From Mesobacillus subterraneus (lineage in GTDB: Bacteria; Bacillota; Bacilli; Bacillales; Cytobacillaceae): 64,000 nucleotides of DNA. The notes beneath the pieces were generated by a model that was not told the DNA's origin, did not search any database, and worked only from the letters and a program-made list of their open reading frames with translations. The stretch spans positions 248,001 through 312,000 of the forward strand of contig NZ_JAMBOF010000003.1 in the NCBI RefSeq assembly GCF_023715485.1, in the 5' to 3' direction. Both the position numbers and the translations under genes were made by a program. This document shows, piece by piece, positions 32,156-39,517 of this stretch (positions are counted from its first letter, which is position 1; each line of letters starts with the position of its first letter).

Positions 32156-32185
32156 TTGAGAAAATTGTTTGTTCACCCTTATAAT
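32156..32185 (+). promoter_or_regulatory. Promoter of the acyl-CoA dehydrogenase gene
   Basis: TTGAGA (32156-32161) and TATAAT (32180-32185) are 18 bases apart, about 40 bases before the start codon. Confidence 0.7.
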
Positions 32186-32191
32186 GAGAAA

Positions 32192-32205
32192 TGTAAACGT
32201 ATTCA
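32192..32205 (+). promoter_or_regulatory. Candidate cre site (CcpA operator)
   Basis: TGTAAACGTATTCA matches the catabolite-responsive element consensus TGWAARCGYTWNCW at all positions but one. It sits just after the -10 box, a position that would cause glucose repression of the fatty-acid gene. Confidence 0.55.
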
Positions 32206-32225
32206 ATGTTTTAAGGGGGATGGAA

Positions 32226-33365
32226 ATGAATTTTGATTTAACATCGGAACAATCAATGATCAAAAGGACGATTAGAGAATTTGCGGAGGAAGAAGTAGCT
32301 CCTGGCGCGATTGAAAGAGATAAGACAAAACAATTTCCGACAGAAATCTTCAAAAAGCTAGGTGAACTGGGTATGCTTGGCTTGCCATTTCCAGAAGAGT
32401 ATGGCGGGGCTGGAGCAGACACAGTAAGTTTTGCTATCGTAACCGAGGAGTTAAGCAAGGCATGCGCGTCTACAGGGATTACTTACTCCGCACATATCTC
32501 ACTCGGCGGTGCTCCTATAAATCTATTTGGTACAGAAGAACAAAAACAAAGATATCTTACACCTATCTGCACAGGGGAATCACTTGGTGCATTTGGATTG
32601 ACAGAACCGAATGCCGGATCTGATGCAGGCGGCACGCAAACGACTGCCAAAGAGGAAAATGGAGAATACATCATCAATGGAAGCAAATGCTTTATCACAA
32701 ACGCCAGCTATGCTAACCATTTGGCTATGACAGCCATCACTGGAGAACAAAATGGCATCAAGGAAATAACCGCCATCATCGTACCGACTGATGCACCTGG
32801 TTTTAAAGTCATCGATAACTATGAGAAAATGGGATTGAATGCATCCAATACAACAGAACTAGTAATGGATAATGTACGCGTTCCAGTTGAGAACCTTTTA
32901 GGTAAAAAAGGAGAAGGCTTCAAGCAGTTCTTAATTACCCTTGATGGCGGCAGAATTGGAATTGGAGCTATGGCCGTTGGTGTTGCGCAGGCTGCTTATG
33001 AAAGGGCGCTTCAATACGCGCAGGAAAGAAAACAATTTGGGAAGTCACTTTCTAAATTCCAGGCCATACAATTCAAACTGGCTGATATGGCGATGAAAAT
33101 TGAACTTGCCCGCAATATGGTTTACAAGGCAGCCTGGCTGAAGGACCAGGGACGTCCGTTCTCAAAAGAGGCCTCGATGTGCAAGCTATACGCGTCTGAA
33201 ATAGCTATGCAAGTAGCCGACCAGGCTGTACAGATCCATGGCGGTTATGGATATATGCGAGAGTATGAAGTAGAGCGCTATATGAGGGATGCGAAATTGC
33301 TTGAAATCGGTGAAGGCACATCAGAAGTGCAAAGAATGGTCATTGCCAGATTAATTGGCTGCTAA
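32226..33365 (+). CDS. Acyl-CoA dehydrogenase
   Basis: FAD-dependent acyl-CoA dehydrogenase, 379 residues, catalysing alpha-beta desaturation of an acyl-CoA thioester. It shows FGLTEPNAGSDAGGTQT (FAD/substrate motif), GSKCFITNASYA, the C-terminal QIHGGYGYMREYEVERYMRD and EIGEGTSEVQRMVIAR. The catalytic base typical of short/medium-chain enzymes is probably the Glu in the YMREYEVERY region, but chain-length specificity cannot be told. ATG at 32226 follows AAGGGGG with a 6-base gap; ATG at 32220 is in frame but too close. It has its own promoter and cre-like site, and is not part of this locus in B. subtilis. Confidence 0.93.
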   Translation: MNFDLTSEQSMIKRTIREFAEEEVAPGAIERDKTKQFPTEIFKKLGELGMLGLPFPEEYGGAGADTVSFAIVTEELSKACASTGITYSAHISLGGAPINLFGTEEQKQRYLTPICTGESLGAFGLTEPNAGSDAGGTQTTAKEENGEYIINGSKCFITNASYANHLAMTAITGEQNGIKEITAIIVPTDAPGFKVIDNYEKMGLNASNTTELVMDNVRVPVENLLGKKGEGFKQFLITLDGGRIGIGAMAVGVAQAAYERALQYAQERKQFGKSLSKFQAIQFKLADMAMKIELARNMVYKAAWLKDQGRPFSKEASMCKLYASEIAMQVADQAVQIHGGYGYMREYEVERYMRDAKLLEIGEGTSEVQRMVIARLIGC

Positions 33366-33467
33366 CAGGGTATTCTAAATATGCCTTATAAAAAAACTTC
33401 ATCAAACGATGGAGTTTTTTGTCTAATTTGTGAACAAGTGTGACAAAGTTTGCTTTTTTGCTTTCCC

Positions 33468-33481
33468 TGTAAACGTTTTTC
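33468..33481 (+). promoter_or_regulatory. Possible cre-like site upstream of cccA
   Basis: TGTAAACGTTTTTC matches 12 of 14 cre positions, with mismatches at the 3' end. It is about 65 bases upstream of cccA and overlaps the probable promoter region (TAAAAT near 33486). Confidence 0.35.
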
Positions 33482-33546
33482 AAGTAAAATAATAGCTGTG
33501 TGAAATTATTATTTAAAAGTGATGTTATACATAAGGAGGTTATATG

Positions 33547-33909
33547 ATGAATCGCAATCCACTTATACCATTCGTATTAATCATGGTAATGGGAATCGGC
33601 TTGATGTTCCTGCTTTCTTTCAAAGGCCTTGGAGATTCTAAGGATCTTGCAAAGGAAAAGGAAGGCGGCGGAAAGACAGAAGAAACTGCTGAAGTGAATC
33701 CTGAGGAATTTTATCAGCAATCATGTGCAGGCTGCCACGGAAACCAGTATGAAGGTGTATCCGGTCCAGCGTTAAAAGGCGTTGGAAGCAAGTATTCCAA
33801 AGACGAAATCAAAGACATTTTGACTAACGGAAAAGGCGCAATGCCTCCTGGAATGGCTGCAGGCAAGGAAGAACAAATGGCTGAATGGATAGCTAAAGAA
33901 TTGAAGTAA
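33547..33909 (+). CDS. cccA: Cytochrome c-550, membrane-anchored
   Basis: Small membrane-anchored c-type cytochrome that carries electrons on the outer face of the membrane. An N-terminal membrane anchor (about residues 5-26) is followed by a Gly/Lys/Glu linker and a heme domain with CAGCH at C60-H64. The likely axial Met is in GAMPPGM. ATG at 33547 lies 7 bases after AAGGAGG and aligns with B. subtilis CccA (120 residues); ATG at 33544 is an alternative. Confidence 0.95.
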   Translation: MNRNPLIPFVLIMVMGIGLMFLLSFKGLGDSKDLAKEKEGGGKTEETAEVNPEEFYQQSCAGCHGNQYEGVSGPALKGVGSKYSKDEIKDILTNGKGAMPPGMAAGKEEQMAEWIAKELK

Positions 33910-33910
33910 G

Positions 33911-33955
33911 AATAAAGGCTCTTTGCGAAATGCAAAGGGCCTTTATTCTTTCTTT
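33911..33955 (+). terminator. Terminator after cccA
   Basis: AATAAAGGCTCTTTGC pairs with GCAAAGGGCCTTTATT around GAAAT, followed by CTTTCTTT. Confidence 0.9.
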
Positions 33956-34005
33956 AGGAAATTATAAAATTATTTAGTTGTGGATAACTATATGCAGTCT
34001 TCTTA

Positions 34006-34500
34006 ATCCAGCTCCAGCACTTAGCCAGTTTTCATCCCCGAGAGTGCTTCTTCGAGTATCTTGCGATAAGCGTTAGCTTTGAGCAGCTCGAGTCGCTTGT
34101 CTAGCTGCGGCTCCTAACTCCTCGAGACGCTTGTCTAGTGTTGCCTCCTAGAAACTCCGAAACTTCAACTCCCCCCGCAGAAGCAAAAAGCGCTTCTTTG
34201 GTGGAGTCTCCAGTTTCTGCGTTTCTGGGCAGTCGGCTATACATTTCGATTTCGGCTTGTCGGAGTTGAACAGTCGCCTCCGCTTTTCGAATTGTCTAGT
34301 GTCGCCTCCTAGAAACTCCGAAACTTCAACTCCGCCGGCAGAAGCAAAAAGCGCTTCTTTGTCGGAGTCTCCAGTTTCTGCGTTTCTGGGCAGTCGGCTA
34401 CACATTTCGATTTCGGTTCGCTCAGGTGAAGTCAAAGAACGACTTCACCGGTCGGCCCTCCAGCGCTTGTCGGGGCTGAACGAGGCGCTTGCGCTTTTTG
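34006..34500 (+). repeat. Mosaic dispersed repeat family B, copy 2
   Basis: The repeat occupies most of the 676-base gap between cccA and trmK. It starts TCCAGCTCCAGCACTTAGCC and ends GGCGCTTGCGCTTTTT. A module of about 130 bases with CCTCCTAGAAACTCCGAAAC and the hairpin GAAGCAAAAAGCGCTTC occurs twice (near 34142 and 34304). The GAAGTCAAAGAACGACTTC module occurs once (near 34429). Copy 1 at 16570 has the opposite counts. Confidence 0.85.
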
Positions 34501-34585
34501 TTCTTTATCTGCTGCTTGATTGGACAAGGGGCATCTGGTTTTCATATACTTATAAAAGCAAATTATGATTTAGTAGGTGACTTGA

Positions 34586-35296
34586 ATGAATGCTGAAAAA
34601 CTATCAAACCGGCTTGAAGCCGTTGCGAATAATATCCCTCCAGGTTCTAGGCTGGCGGATATCGGTTCTGACCATGCATACCTTCCATGCAATGTAGTAA
34701 AGAAAGGAATCGTTCCGCTGGCCATTGCTGGCGAAGTCGCAGAAGGACCATACCAGTCTGCTCTCGAGCAGGTGGAGTCTGAGCATCTAAATGACAAGAT
34801 AGCCGTCCGTAAAGGAGATGGACTGGAAGTAATTGAGCCTGGAGAAGTCGATTGCATTACGATCGCAGGAATGGGCGGGACTCTGATTTCAACTATACTT
34901 GAGAAAGGAAAGTCCAAGCTCGAAGGGGTAAGCCGGCTTGTGCTCCAGCCTAATGTAGGGAGCTTTGCCGTACGGAACTGGCTTATCGACAATGGATGGG
35001 AACTGGTGAAGGAAGAAATTCTCAAGGAAGATGGGAAAATCTACGAAATTCTCGTTGCTGAAAAAGGAGAGCCATTAAAGCCTTATCAACAAAACAACCT
35101 AGAAGAAGGAATTTTGTTCGGCCCATTTTTATTAGCTGTAAAACCAGGAGTCTTTTTAGAAAAATGGACTGCCGAAATGAATAACTGGGAGCGGATTTTA
35201 AAGCAGCTGGATGAAGCTGTACAAAATGAAGATACGGCGTCCAAGAGACTTGAGCTTGATAAGAAGATAAAAATGGCAAAGGAGGCGCTGAAGTGA
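34586..35296 (+). CDS. trmK: tRNA (adenine(22)-N1)-methyltransferase TrmK
   Basis: SAM-dependent enzyme forming m1A22 in bacterial tRNAs, 236 residues. The Rossmann domain (about 1-165) contains LADIGSDHAYLPCN and ITIAGMGGTLIS, with the catalytic-region sequence QPNVGSFAVRNWL. A C-terminal coiled coil ends the protein. ATG at 34586 follows TAGGTGACTTG. The stop overlaps the yqfO start by 4 bases. Confidence 0.95.
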   Translation: MNAEKLSNRLEAVANNIPPGSRLADIGSDHAYLPCNVVKKGIVPLAIAGEVAEGPYQSALEQVESEHLNDKIAVRKGDGLEVIEPGEVDCITIAGMGGTLISTILEKGKSKLEGVSRLVLQPNVGSFAVRNWLIDNGWELVKEEILKEDGKIYEILVAEKGEPLKPYQQNNLEEGILFGPFLLAVKPGVFLEKWTAEMNNWERILKQLDEAVQNEDTASKRLELDKKIKMAKEALK

Positions 35297-36408
35297 AAAA
35301 AGTGAATGGTCATGAAGTGATCCAGCTTTTTGAACAATTTTCTCCCAAAGCTTTTGCGATGGAAGGAGATAAAGTTGGGCTGCAAATTGGTACGCTGAAC
35401 CAAACAGTCCAAAACGTCCTGATTGTCCTTGATGTAACAGAGGAGGTAGTGGAGGAGGCGATTGCGAAGAATGCCCAATTAATCATCGCCCATCATCCAC
35501 CAATCTTCCGTCCGCTGCAAAAAATCACTACAGACACTCCCGGAGGCGGGATGATCGCAAAGCTGATCAAGCATGATATTGGCGTCTATGCAGCCCACAC
35601 AAACCTTGATGTCGCAAAGGGAGGAGTCAATGACCTGCTAGCGGAAGCCCTTGGTTTAAAGAATGCAGAAGTCTTGGTCCCGACATTTGAAGACAAGCTG
35701 AAAAAACTGGTGGTTTTCGTTCCTGAGGAGAATGCAGAGCAGCTTCGAGAAGCATTGGGAAACGCTGGCGCCGGTTCAATCGGTAACTACAGTCATTGCT
35801 CATTCTCTGGAACTGGGGAAGGGCGTTTCCTCCCAGGCGAGAATACGAACCCTCATATCGGCAAACAAGGAAAGCTTGAAGCAGTCCATGAGGTGAGGAT
35901 AGAGACTATCTTTCCTCAAAGCATAGAAAAAAGGGTAATACAGGCCATGATTAAGGCTCATCCATACGAAGAGGTTGCCTATGATCTATATAGTCTTGAA
36001 AATACCGGTGAGCAGCTTGGCCTCGGCCGGATTGGAAAAGTGGAAGAAACAACTCTTGGCGAATTTGCGAAACATGTCAAGGCAGCATTCGATGTTAATA
36101 AAGTTCGTGTCGTTGGCGACCTGACTGCCAAGGTTAAAAAGGTTGCGGTCCTCGGCGGTGACGGAAATAAGTATTACTCACAGGCAAAATTCAGGGGTGC
36201 CGATGTGTATATAACAGGTGATATTTATTACCACACCGCACATGACGCAATGATGGCCGGCTTGAATATGATCGATCCAGGACATAATGTTGAAAAGGTC
36301 ATGAAAAAGGGAGTCGCTTGGGTAATGGAAGGTCTCTGCAAAGAGAAAAACTATGATGTGCGCTTCATTCCATCTGAAATAGGGACAGATCCGTTTACTT
36401 TTATTTAG
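35293..36408 (+). CDS. yqfO: Nif3-like dinuclear metal centre protein YqfO
   Basis: Nif3/NGG1p-interacting family, a hexameric protein with a dinuclear metal centre; GTP cyclohydrolase I type 2 annotations exist but the physiological role is unclear. It has LIIAHHPPIFRPL and AAHTNLDVAKGGVNDLL as metal motifs, a PII-like insert (about 130-230), and the C-terminal ITGDIYYHTAHDA and DPGHN. GTG at 35293 overlaps trmK. The final codons and TAG stop lie in the left end of a family A repeat. Confidence 0.94.
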   Translation: MKKVNGHEVIQLFEQFSPKAFAMEGDKVGLQIGTLNQTVQNVLIVLDVTEEVVEEAIAKNAQLIIAHHPPIFRPLQKITTDTPGGGMIAKLIKHDIGVYAAHTNLDVAKGGVNDLLAEALGLKNAEVLVPTFEDKLKKLVVFVPEENAEQLREALGNAGAGSIGNYSHCSFSGTGEGRFLPGENTNPHIGKQGKLEAVHEVRIETIFPQSIEKRVIQAMIKAHPYEEVAYDLYSLENTGEQLGLGRIGKVEETTLGEFAKHVKAAFDVNKVRVVGDLTAKVKKVAVLGGDGNKYYSQAKFRGADVYITGDIYYHTAHDAMMAGLNMIDPGHNVEKVMKKGVAWVMEGLCKEKNYDVRFIPSEIGTDPFTFI

Positions 36409-36577
36409 TCTCTTTTCGTAAAATTTGTTGCTTTTACTAAAATCGCATTTGGATTTTTACGAGTTTAAATGCATTCCTTGTTCAGGTACTTCCCCGAAAA
36501 GAGCTCGAAGTCAAGAGATATACGGGATGAAATCTCGGTTCGAAACAACAATCTATGCGAAAACAGCCTTTATATAA
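36401..36577 (+). repeat. Dispersed repeat family A, full copy with terminal inverted repeats
   Basis: It runs from TTATTTAGTCTCTTTTCGTA to GCGAAAACAGCCTTTATATAA. The last arm, inverted, reads TTATATAAAGGCTGTTTTCGC, close to the first arm. An internal CCCGAAAAGAGCTC is also inverted relative to the left end. The yqfO stop codon falls in the left arm. Confidence 0.85.
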
Positions 36578-36663
36578 ATTGCTGGATCTGAACGAAGAGC
36601 GTCGCTGGCATCGATTCGGTCACAGAACGAGATGCCGTTACACGGAATAAAGAAAACAAGAAA

Positions 36664-36690
36664 AGCAGCCTGAATCAAATTCAGGCTGCT
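36664..36690 (-). terminator. Displaced copy of the ispH terminator hairpin
   Basis: This 27-base hairpin (GCAGCCTGAAT, loop CAA, ATTCAGGCTGC) is identical to 37549-37575. Read on the minus strand it is followed by CTTTTCTTGTTTTC, the T-run expected of the original ispH terminator. The two copies bracket an IS1182-type remnant. Confidence 0.85.
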
Positions 36691-36789
36691 CAGTTTGTAG
36701 ACAAAAGGGGTTCGGAATGCTCTCATTCCGAACCCCTTTTTGGATTTCATCGGATTTTTCAAAAGAAATAGACTCTCTTTGCTATACTT

Positions 36790-37266
36790 TTAGGCCATTA
36801 CTGGACTTCTCCATGTCCAGTTGGCCATCTTCTTCAAGTTCAAGGCAGCGAAAGTAAGCATCGCCTGCATCGACAATTTTTTAAGTCCCCTCAGGGTTGT
36901 CCAACGCATGCCATGCTTTTCTTTTGCATCTGCGAATACACGCTCAATGGTTTCTTTGCGCTTCGCATAGATTTGTTTTACTTCTGGTTTGTGCCTCAAG
37001 TGGTCTGCCTCTTCCACATACTCCTGCCAGATATGGCGCATGGAACGGATGCCAAAGGTATATTGAATGAATGGGAGTTTAACCAGAATTACAGGGTCAA
37101 TGCTTGGGCGCCCTACTTCCGAATACACATCTTTCACCAAGTCATAAATGAAAGAAAAATCAAGGGCTGCTTCCATCTTGCGGACTAAATGTTCCTGAGG
37201 AACAAGCTGGTCTAAAGCGACCATCTCTAATTGATCTCGTTGGATTGGATTATTTTTCGAGAGCAT
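36790..37266 (-). pseudogene. IS1182-family transposase, internally deleted in frame
   Basis: The frame encodes 158 residues from ATG at 37266, behind GAGGTGG. The first 75 residues (VALDQLVPQEHLVRKMEAAL, GRPSIDPVILVKLPFIQY, FGIRSMR) are the N-terminal domain of IS1182-type transposases. It jumps at about residue 77 to the C-terminal part (ETIERVFADAKEKHGMRW, MLTFAALNLKKMA). Full-length members have about 450 residues, so roughly 300 residues with most of the DDE core are missing. The protein cannot be an active transposase. Confidence 0.88.
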
Positions 37267-37341
37267 CTTTACCACCTCAAGCGTTATATGTATCTATTTT
37301 AAAATAGACTTTAGTTTAGTTCCACGTTAAGTTTGTAAGTC

Positions 37342-37477
37342 CTGTTGATTGGAGTGGAAGGCGCGTAGACTCCTGCGGGATCAGACGGACAGGTGAGACC
37401 CCGCAGGCGCCAGCGGCGACGAGGAGGCTCAGCGCCGGCCCCGCGGAAAGCGAAGCGCCTGGAACGGAAATCAACAG
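37342..37477 (+). repeat. Dispersed repeat family C, full copy
   Basis: It is 136 bases bounded by CTGTTGATT and AATCAACAG. Inner arms GGAAGGCGC and GCGCCTGG are also complementary. It is GC-rich (GACTCCTGCGGGATCAG, GGTGAGACCCCGCAGGCG). It lies inside the IS1182-type remnant. Related fragments occur at 10637 and 20268. Confidence 0.85.
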
Positions 37478-37548
37478 CCCCGTTCCAGCACCAACCAAAA
37501 AAAAGACTGTAAACAAACACGATTTTCATCGAGTTTGTCTACAGTCTG

Positions 37549-37575
37549 AGCAGCCTGAATCAAATTCAGGCTGCT
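37549..37575 (-). terminator. ispH terminator hairpin, gene-proximal copy
   Basis: Same 27-base hairpin as 36664-36690, 10 bases after the ispH stop codon. Here the T-run has been replaced by the end of the IS remnant, whose terminal hairpin at 37505-37546 is followed on the minus strand by a long T-run (TTTTTTTT) and could restore termination. Confidence 0.8.
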
Positions 37576-37584
37576 TTCAGCTTA

Positions 37585-38538
37585 TTATACGTTTGCCTCA
37601 GTCTTCTTAACTTTTGGCAGGATTTTATGAAGAGGTACCTTTTTCTCTTTCAGCCAAGTAGCTTCATTTTCCGGGTCGAACTGTTCAATGAACGAAATGA
37701 CTTCTTTTGTTATTGGAGTCGGTGTAGAAGCTCCGGAAGTGACAGCGACTGTGTTGGCTTCCTTGATCCAGTCGATGTTCAATTCAGATATATCTGCAAT
37801 CCGGTATGCTACTGTTCCGGCAATCTCTTGAGATACCTGGGCAAGACGATTTGAGTTATTGCTTTTTGGATCGCCGACGACAATCAGGACATCGGCTTCT
37901 TTCGCCTGCTCAGCTACAGCCTCCTGCCGAACCTGTGTAGCCATGCATATTTCTTTATGCACCTCAGCGTGAGGATACTTTTCCTTTACCTTATGCATGA
38001 TTTCAGAAACATCCCACTGGCTCATGGTTGTCTGGTTGGTAACGATCAATTTTTCTGCATTCAAATCCAGCGCCTCAACATCTGCTGCAGTTTCGACGAG
38101 ATGGACGATCCCAGGTGCGACGCCTACAGCGCCCTCTGGCTCGGGATGGCCTTTCTTGCCAATGTATATAACTTCAAAGCCTTCTTTTTCCTTGGCACGG
38201 ATCAGGTTATGAGTATTGGTTACGTCAGGGCATGTCGCATCAATCGATACGAGTCCCTTTTTCTTCGCAAGTTCCCTGACCTCAGGGGAAATCCCGTGCG
38301 CTGTAAATATAACTGTACCGCCTTCAACCTTTTCAAGGATTTCCCTGCGGTTATTGCCGTCCAAAGTGATGATGCCTTCTTCTTCAAAAGCATCTGTGAC
38401 GTGTTTGTTGTGAACAATCATCCCAAGTATATATATAGGCCGCGGCAAGCTTTTATCCAGTGCAGCATTACGTGCAATGACCATTGCATCAACGACACCG
38501 TAGCAATAGCCTCGCGGTGATATTTTAATTACATTCAT
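37585..38538 (-). CDS. ispH: 4-hydroxy-3-methylbut-2-enyl diphosphate reductase IspH
   Basis: Last enzyme of the MEP isoprenoid pathway, converting HMBPP to IPP and DMAPP with a 4Fe-4S cluster; 317 residues. Cluster cysteines are C12 ([12 protein letters not shown]), C103 (DATCPDV) and C198 (EICMATQ). Substrate histidines H43, H81 and H131 are present ([25 protein letters not shown]). ATG at 38538 follows AGGAGGATG on the minus strand. ispG of the same pathway is 7 kb away. Confidence 0.97.
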   Translation of the reverse strand: MNVIKISPRGYCYGVVDAMVIARNAALDKSLPRPIYILGMIVHNKHVTDAFEEEGIITLDGNNRREILEKVEGGTVIFTAHGISPEVRELAKKKGLVSIDATCPDVTNTHNLIRAKEKEGFEVIYIGKKGHPEPEGAVGVAPGIVHLVETAADVEALDLNAEKLIVTNQTTMSQWDVSEIMHKVKEKYPHAEVHKEICMATQVRQEAVAEQAKEADVLIVVGDPKSNNSNRLAQVSQEIAGTVAYRIADISELNIDWIKEANTVAVTSGASTPTPITKEVISFIEQFDPENEATWLKEKKVPLHKILPKVKKTEANV

Positions 38539-38577
38539 TGAGTCATCCTCCTGCGAATACCTCTAATTCTCTCTTTC

Positions 38578-38606
38578 ATTATATAAAACTTATAGAAAGA
38601 TTACAA
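38578..38606 (-). promoter_or_regulatory. Promoter of ispH
   Basis: On the minus strand TTGTAA (38606-38601) and TATAAT (38583-38578) are 17 bases apart, 40 bases before the start codon. Confidence 0.7.
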
Positions 38607-38649
38607 AAGCGACTTTTCCAGAAGGGAGGATTTATTAGACTCTTGTATG

Positions 38650-39270
38650 CTAAATGAATAATTTTGGAGATGATGAGCCTTTAGGCACAGCCTTTTTTGC
38701 AGCTTTTTTACGGGCGGCAGATTTATTTGGATCTGTATCTTCGGCTTTCATGGATTTTTTTGGTCCACTGTCTTCCTGAGGTTCTTGTTCCCTTTGCTCA
38801 TCGGCATCCGGCAGGTCCTTCAACCCTTTATAGAGCTTCCACATGGATGGAATGTTGCGGACGAGAGGACCGTATTGCTGGATCATCGGCCCAAATTGCT
38901 GGGCGGTGTTTAATACCTTTTGAGTGTTGCTAAGAAAACCATTCAATGCGGCTGGATCTGTCAGGGTTTTCAGAATTCCGCCGCCTGATGTGGCCGCTCT
39001 TGCGGGAGCATTCCCTGCAGACAGCATTCCCGCCACTCCAGTGCCTTGGTTTCTTGCGCCTTTTCCCAACAGCTTTGACAGCAAACCTCCACCCTGCCTC
39101 GATTGCGGTTTTCTGCCCATTTGTGGAAACTGCCCCTGCGGCATCCCAGGTCCGTATCCGAACTGGCCAGGGTACATCTGGTATGGATTCATTCCTGGCC
39201 TTCCCATATAGCCGGGTCCCATATAGCGGTTTTGCATTCCACGTGAATTCATACGGGGTCCTTGTAGCAT
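38650..39270 (-). CDS. yqfQ: YqfQ/VrrA-like protein
   Basis: Protein of 206 residues with a Gly/Pro/Met/Gln-rich N-terminus (many GPGYMGRPG-like blocks, about 1-60), a central amphipathic region (SNTQKVLNTAQQFGPMIQQY) and a Lys/Glu/Asp-rich, probably disordered C-terminus. The pattern matches the VrrA/YqfQ family known for variable repeats; it is often linked to spores, but no biochemical function is established. ATG at 39270 follows GGAGGGATC. It lies beside ispH as in B. subtilis. Confidence 0.85.
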   Translation of the reverse strand: MLQGPRMNSRGMQNRYMGPGYMGRPGMNPYQMYPGQFGYGPGMPQGQFPQMGRKPQSRQGGGLLSKLLGKGARNQGTGVAGMLSAGNAPARAATSGGGILKTLTDPAALNGFLSNTQKVLNTAQQFGPMIQQYGPLVRNIPSMWKLYKGLKDLPDADEQREQEPQEDSGPKKSMKAEDTDPNKSAARKKAAKKAVPKGSSSPKLFI

Positions 39271-39399
39271 AGTGATCCCTCCTTTCCAAATAAATCATCT
39301 CCTATTAGAGTATGCATTTAATCAGGAATGGTTTAAGAAATTGGTATTTAGGCTGAAACAGGTTTGTTTTTTCGGGAGGAAAGGTTAAGATAGTACTGA

Positions 39400-39429
39400 T
39401 TGGAGATTTTCTGCAATCTTTATTATAAT
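39400..39429 (+). promoter_or_regulatory. Promoter of cshB
   Basis: TTGGAG (39400-39405) and TATAAT (39424-39429) are 18 bases apart. The transcript would have a leader of about 80 bases. Confidence 0.6.
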
Positions 39430-39436
39430 TACAGGA

Positions 39437-39505
39437 TGAACCTGAAAAGACCAGCCTACGGAACAGGCTGATGTCCCCGATATAAAAGGGGAGCAGGGTG
39501 AAAAA
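39437..39505 (+). promoter_or_regulatory. Structured 5' leader of cshB
   Basis: Two adjacent hairpins are visible: CAGCCT with AGGCTG (39454-39471), and CCCC with GGGG (39475-39492). They are followed by GCAGGGTG and the ribosome site AAAAAGGAG. A leader structure upstream of a cold-associated RNA helicase gene may be regulatory. I do not recognise a known riboswitch class. Confidence 0.45.
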
Positions 39506-39517
39506 AGGAGATTTTCA

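Larger units (their letters stand above)
36691..37548 (-). mobile_element. Decayed IS1182-family element inserted in the ispH terminator
   Basis: The remnant is 858 bases, bracketed by identical 27-base copies of a terminator hairpin. The left end reads CAGTTTGTAGACAAAAGGGG and the right end, inverted, reads CAGACTGTAGACAAACTCG: matching ends with two mismatches over the first 16 bases. Inside are a hairpin near the left end (36709-36742, GGGGTTCGGAATG with CATTCCGAACCCC), an internally deleted transposase, a nested family C repeat, and a hairpin at 37505-37546. Confidence 0.85.
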
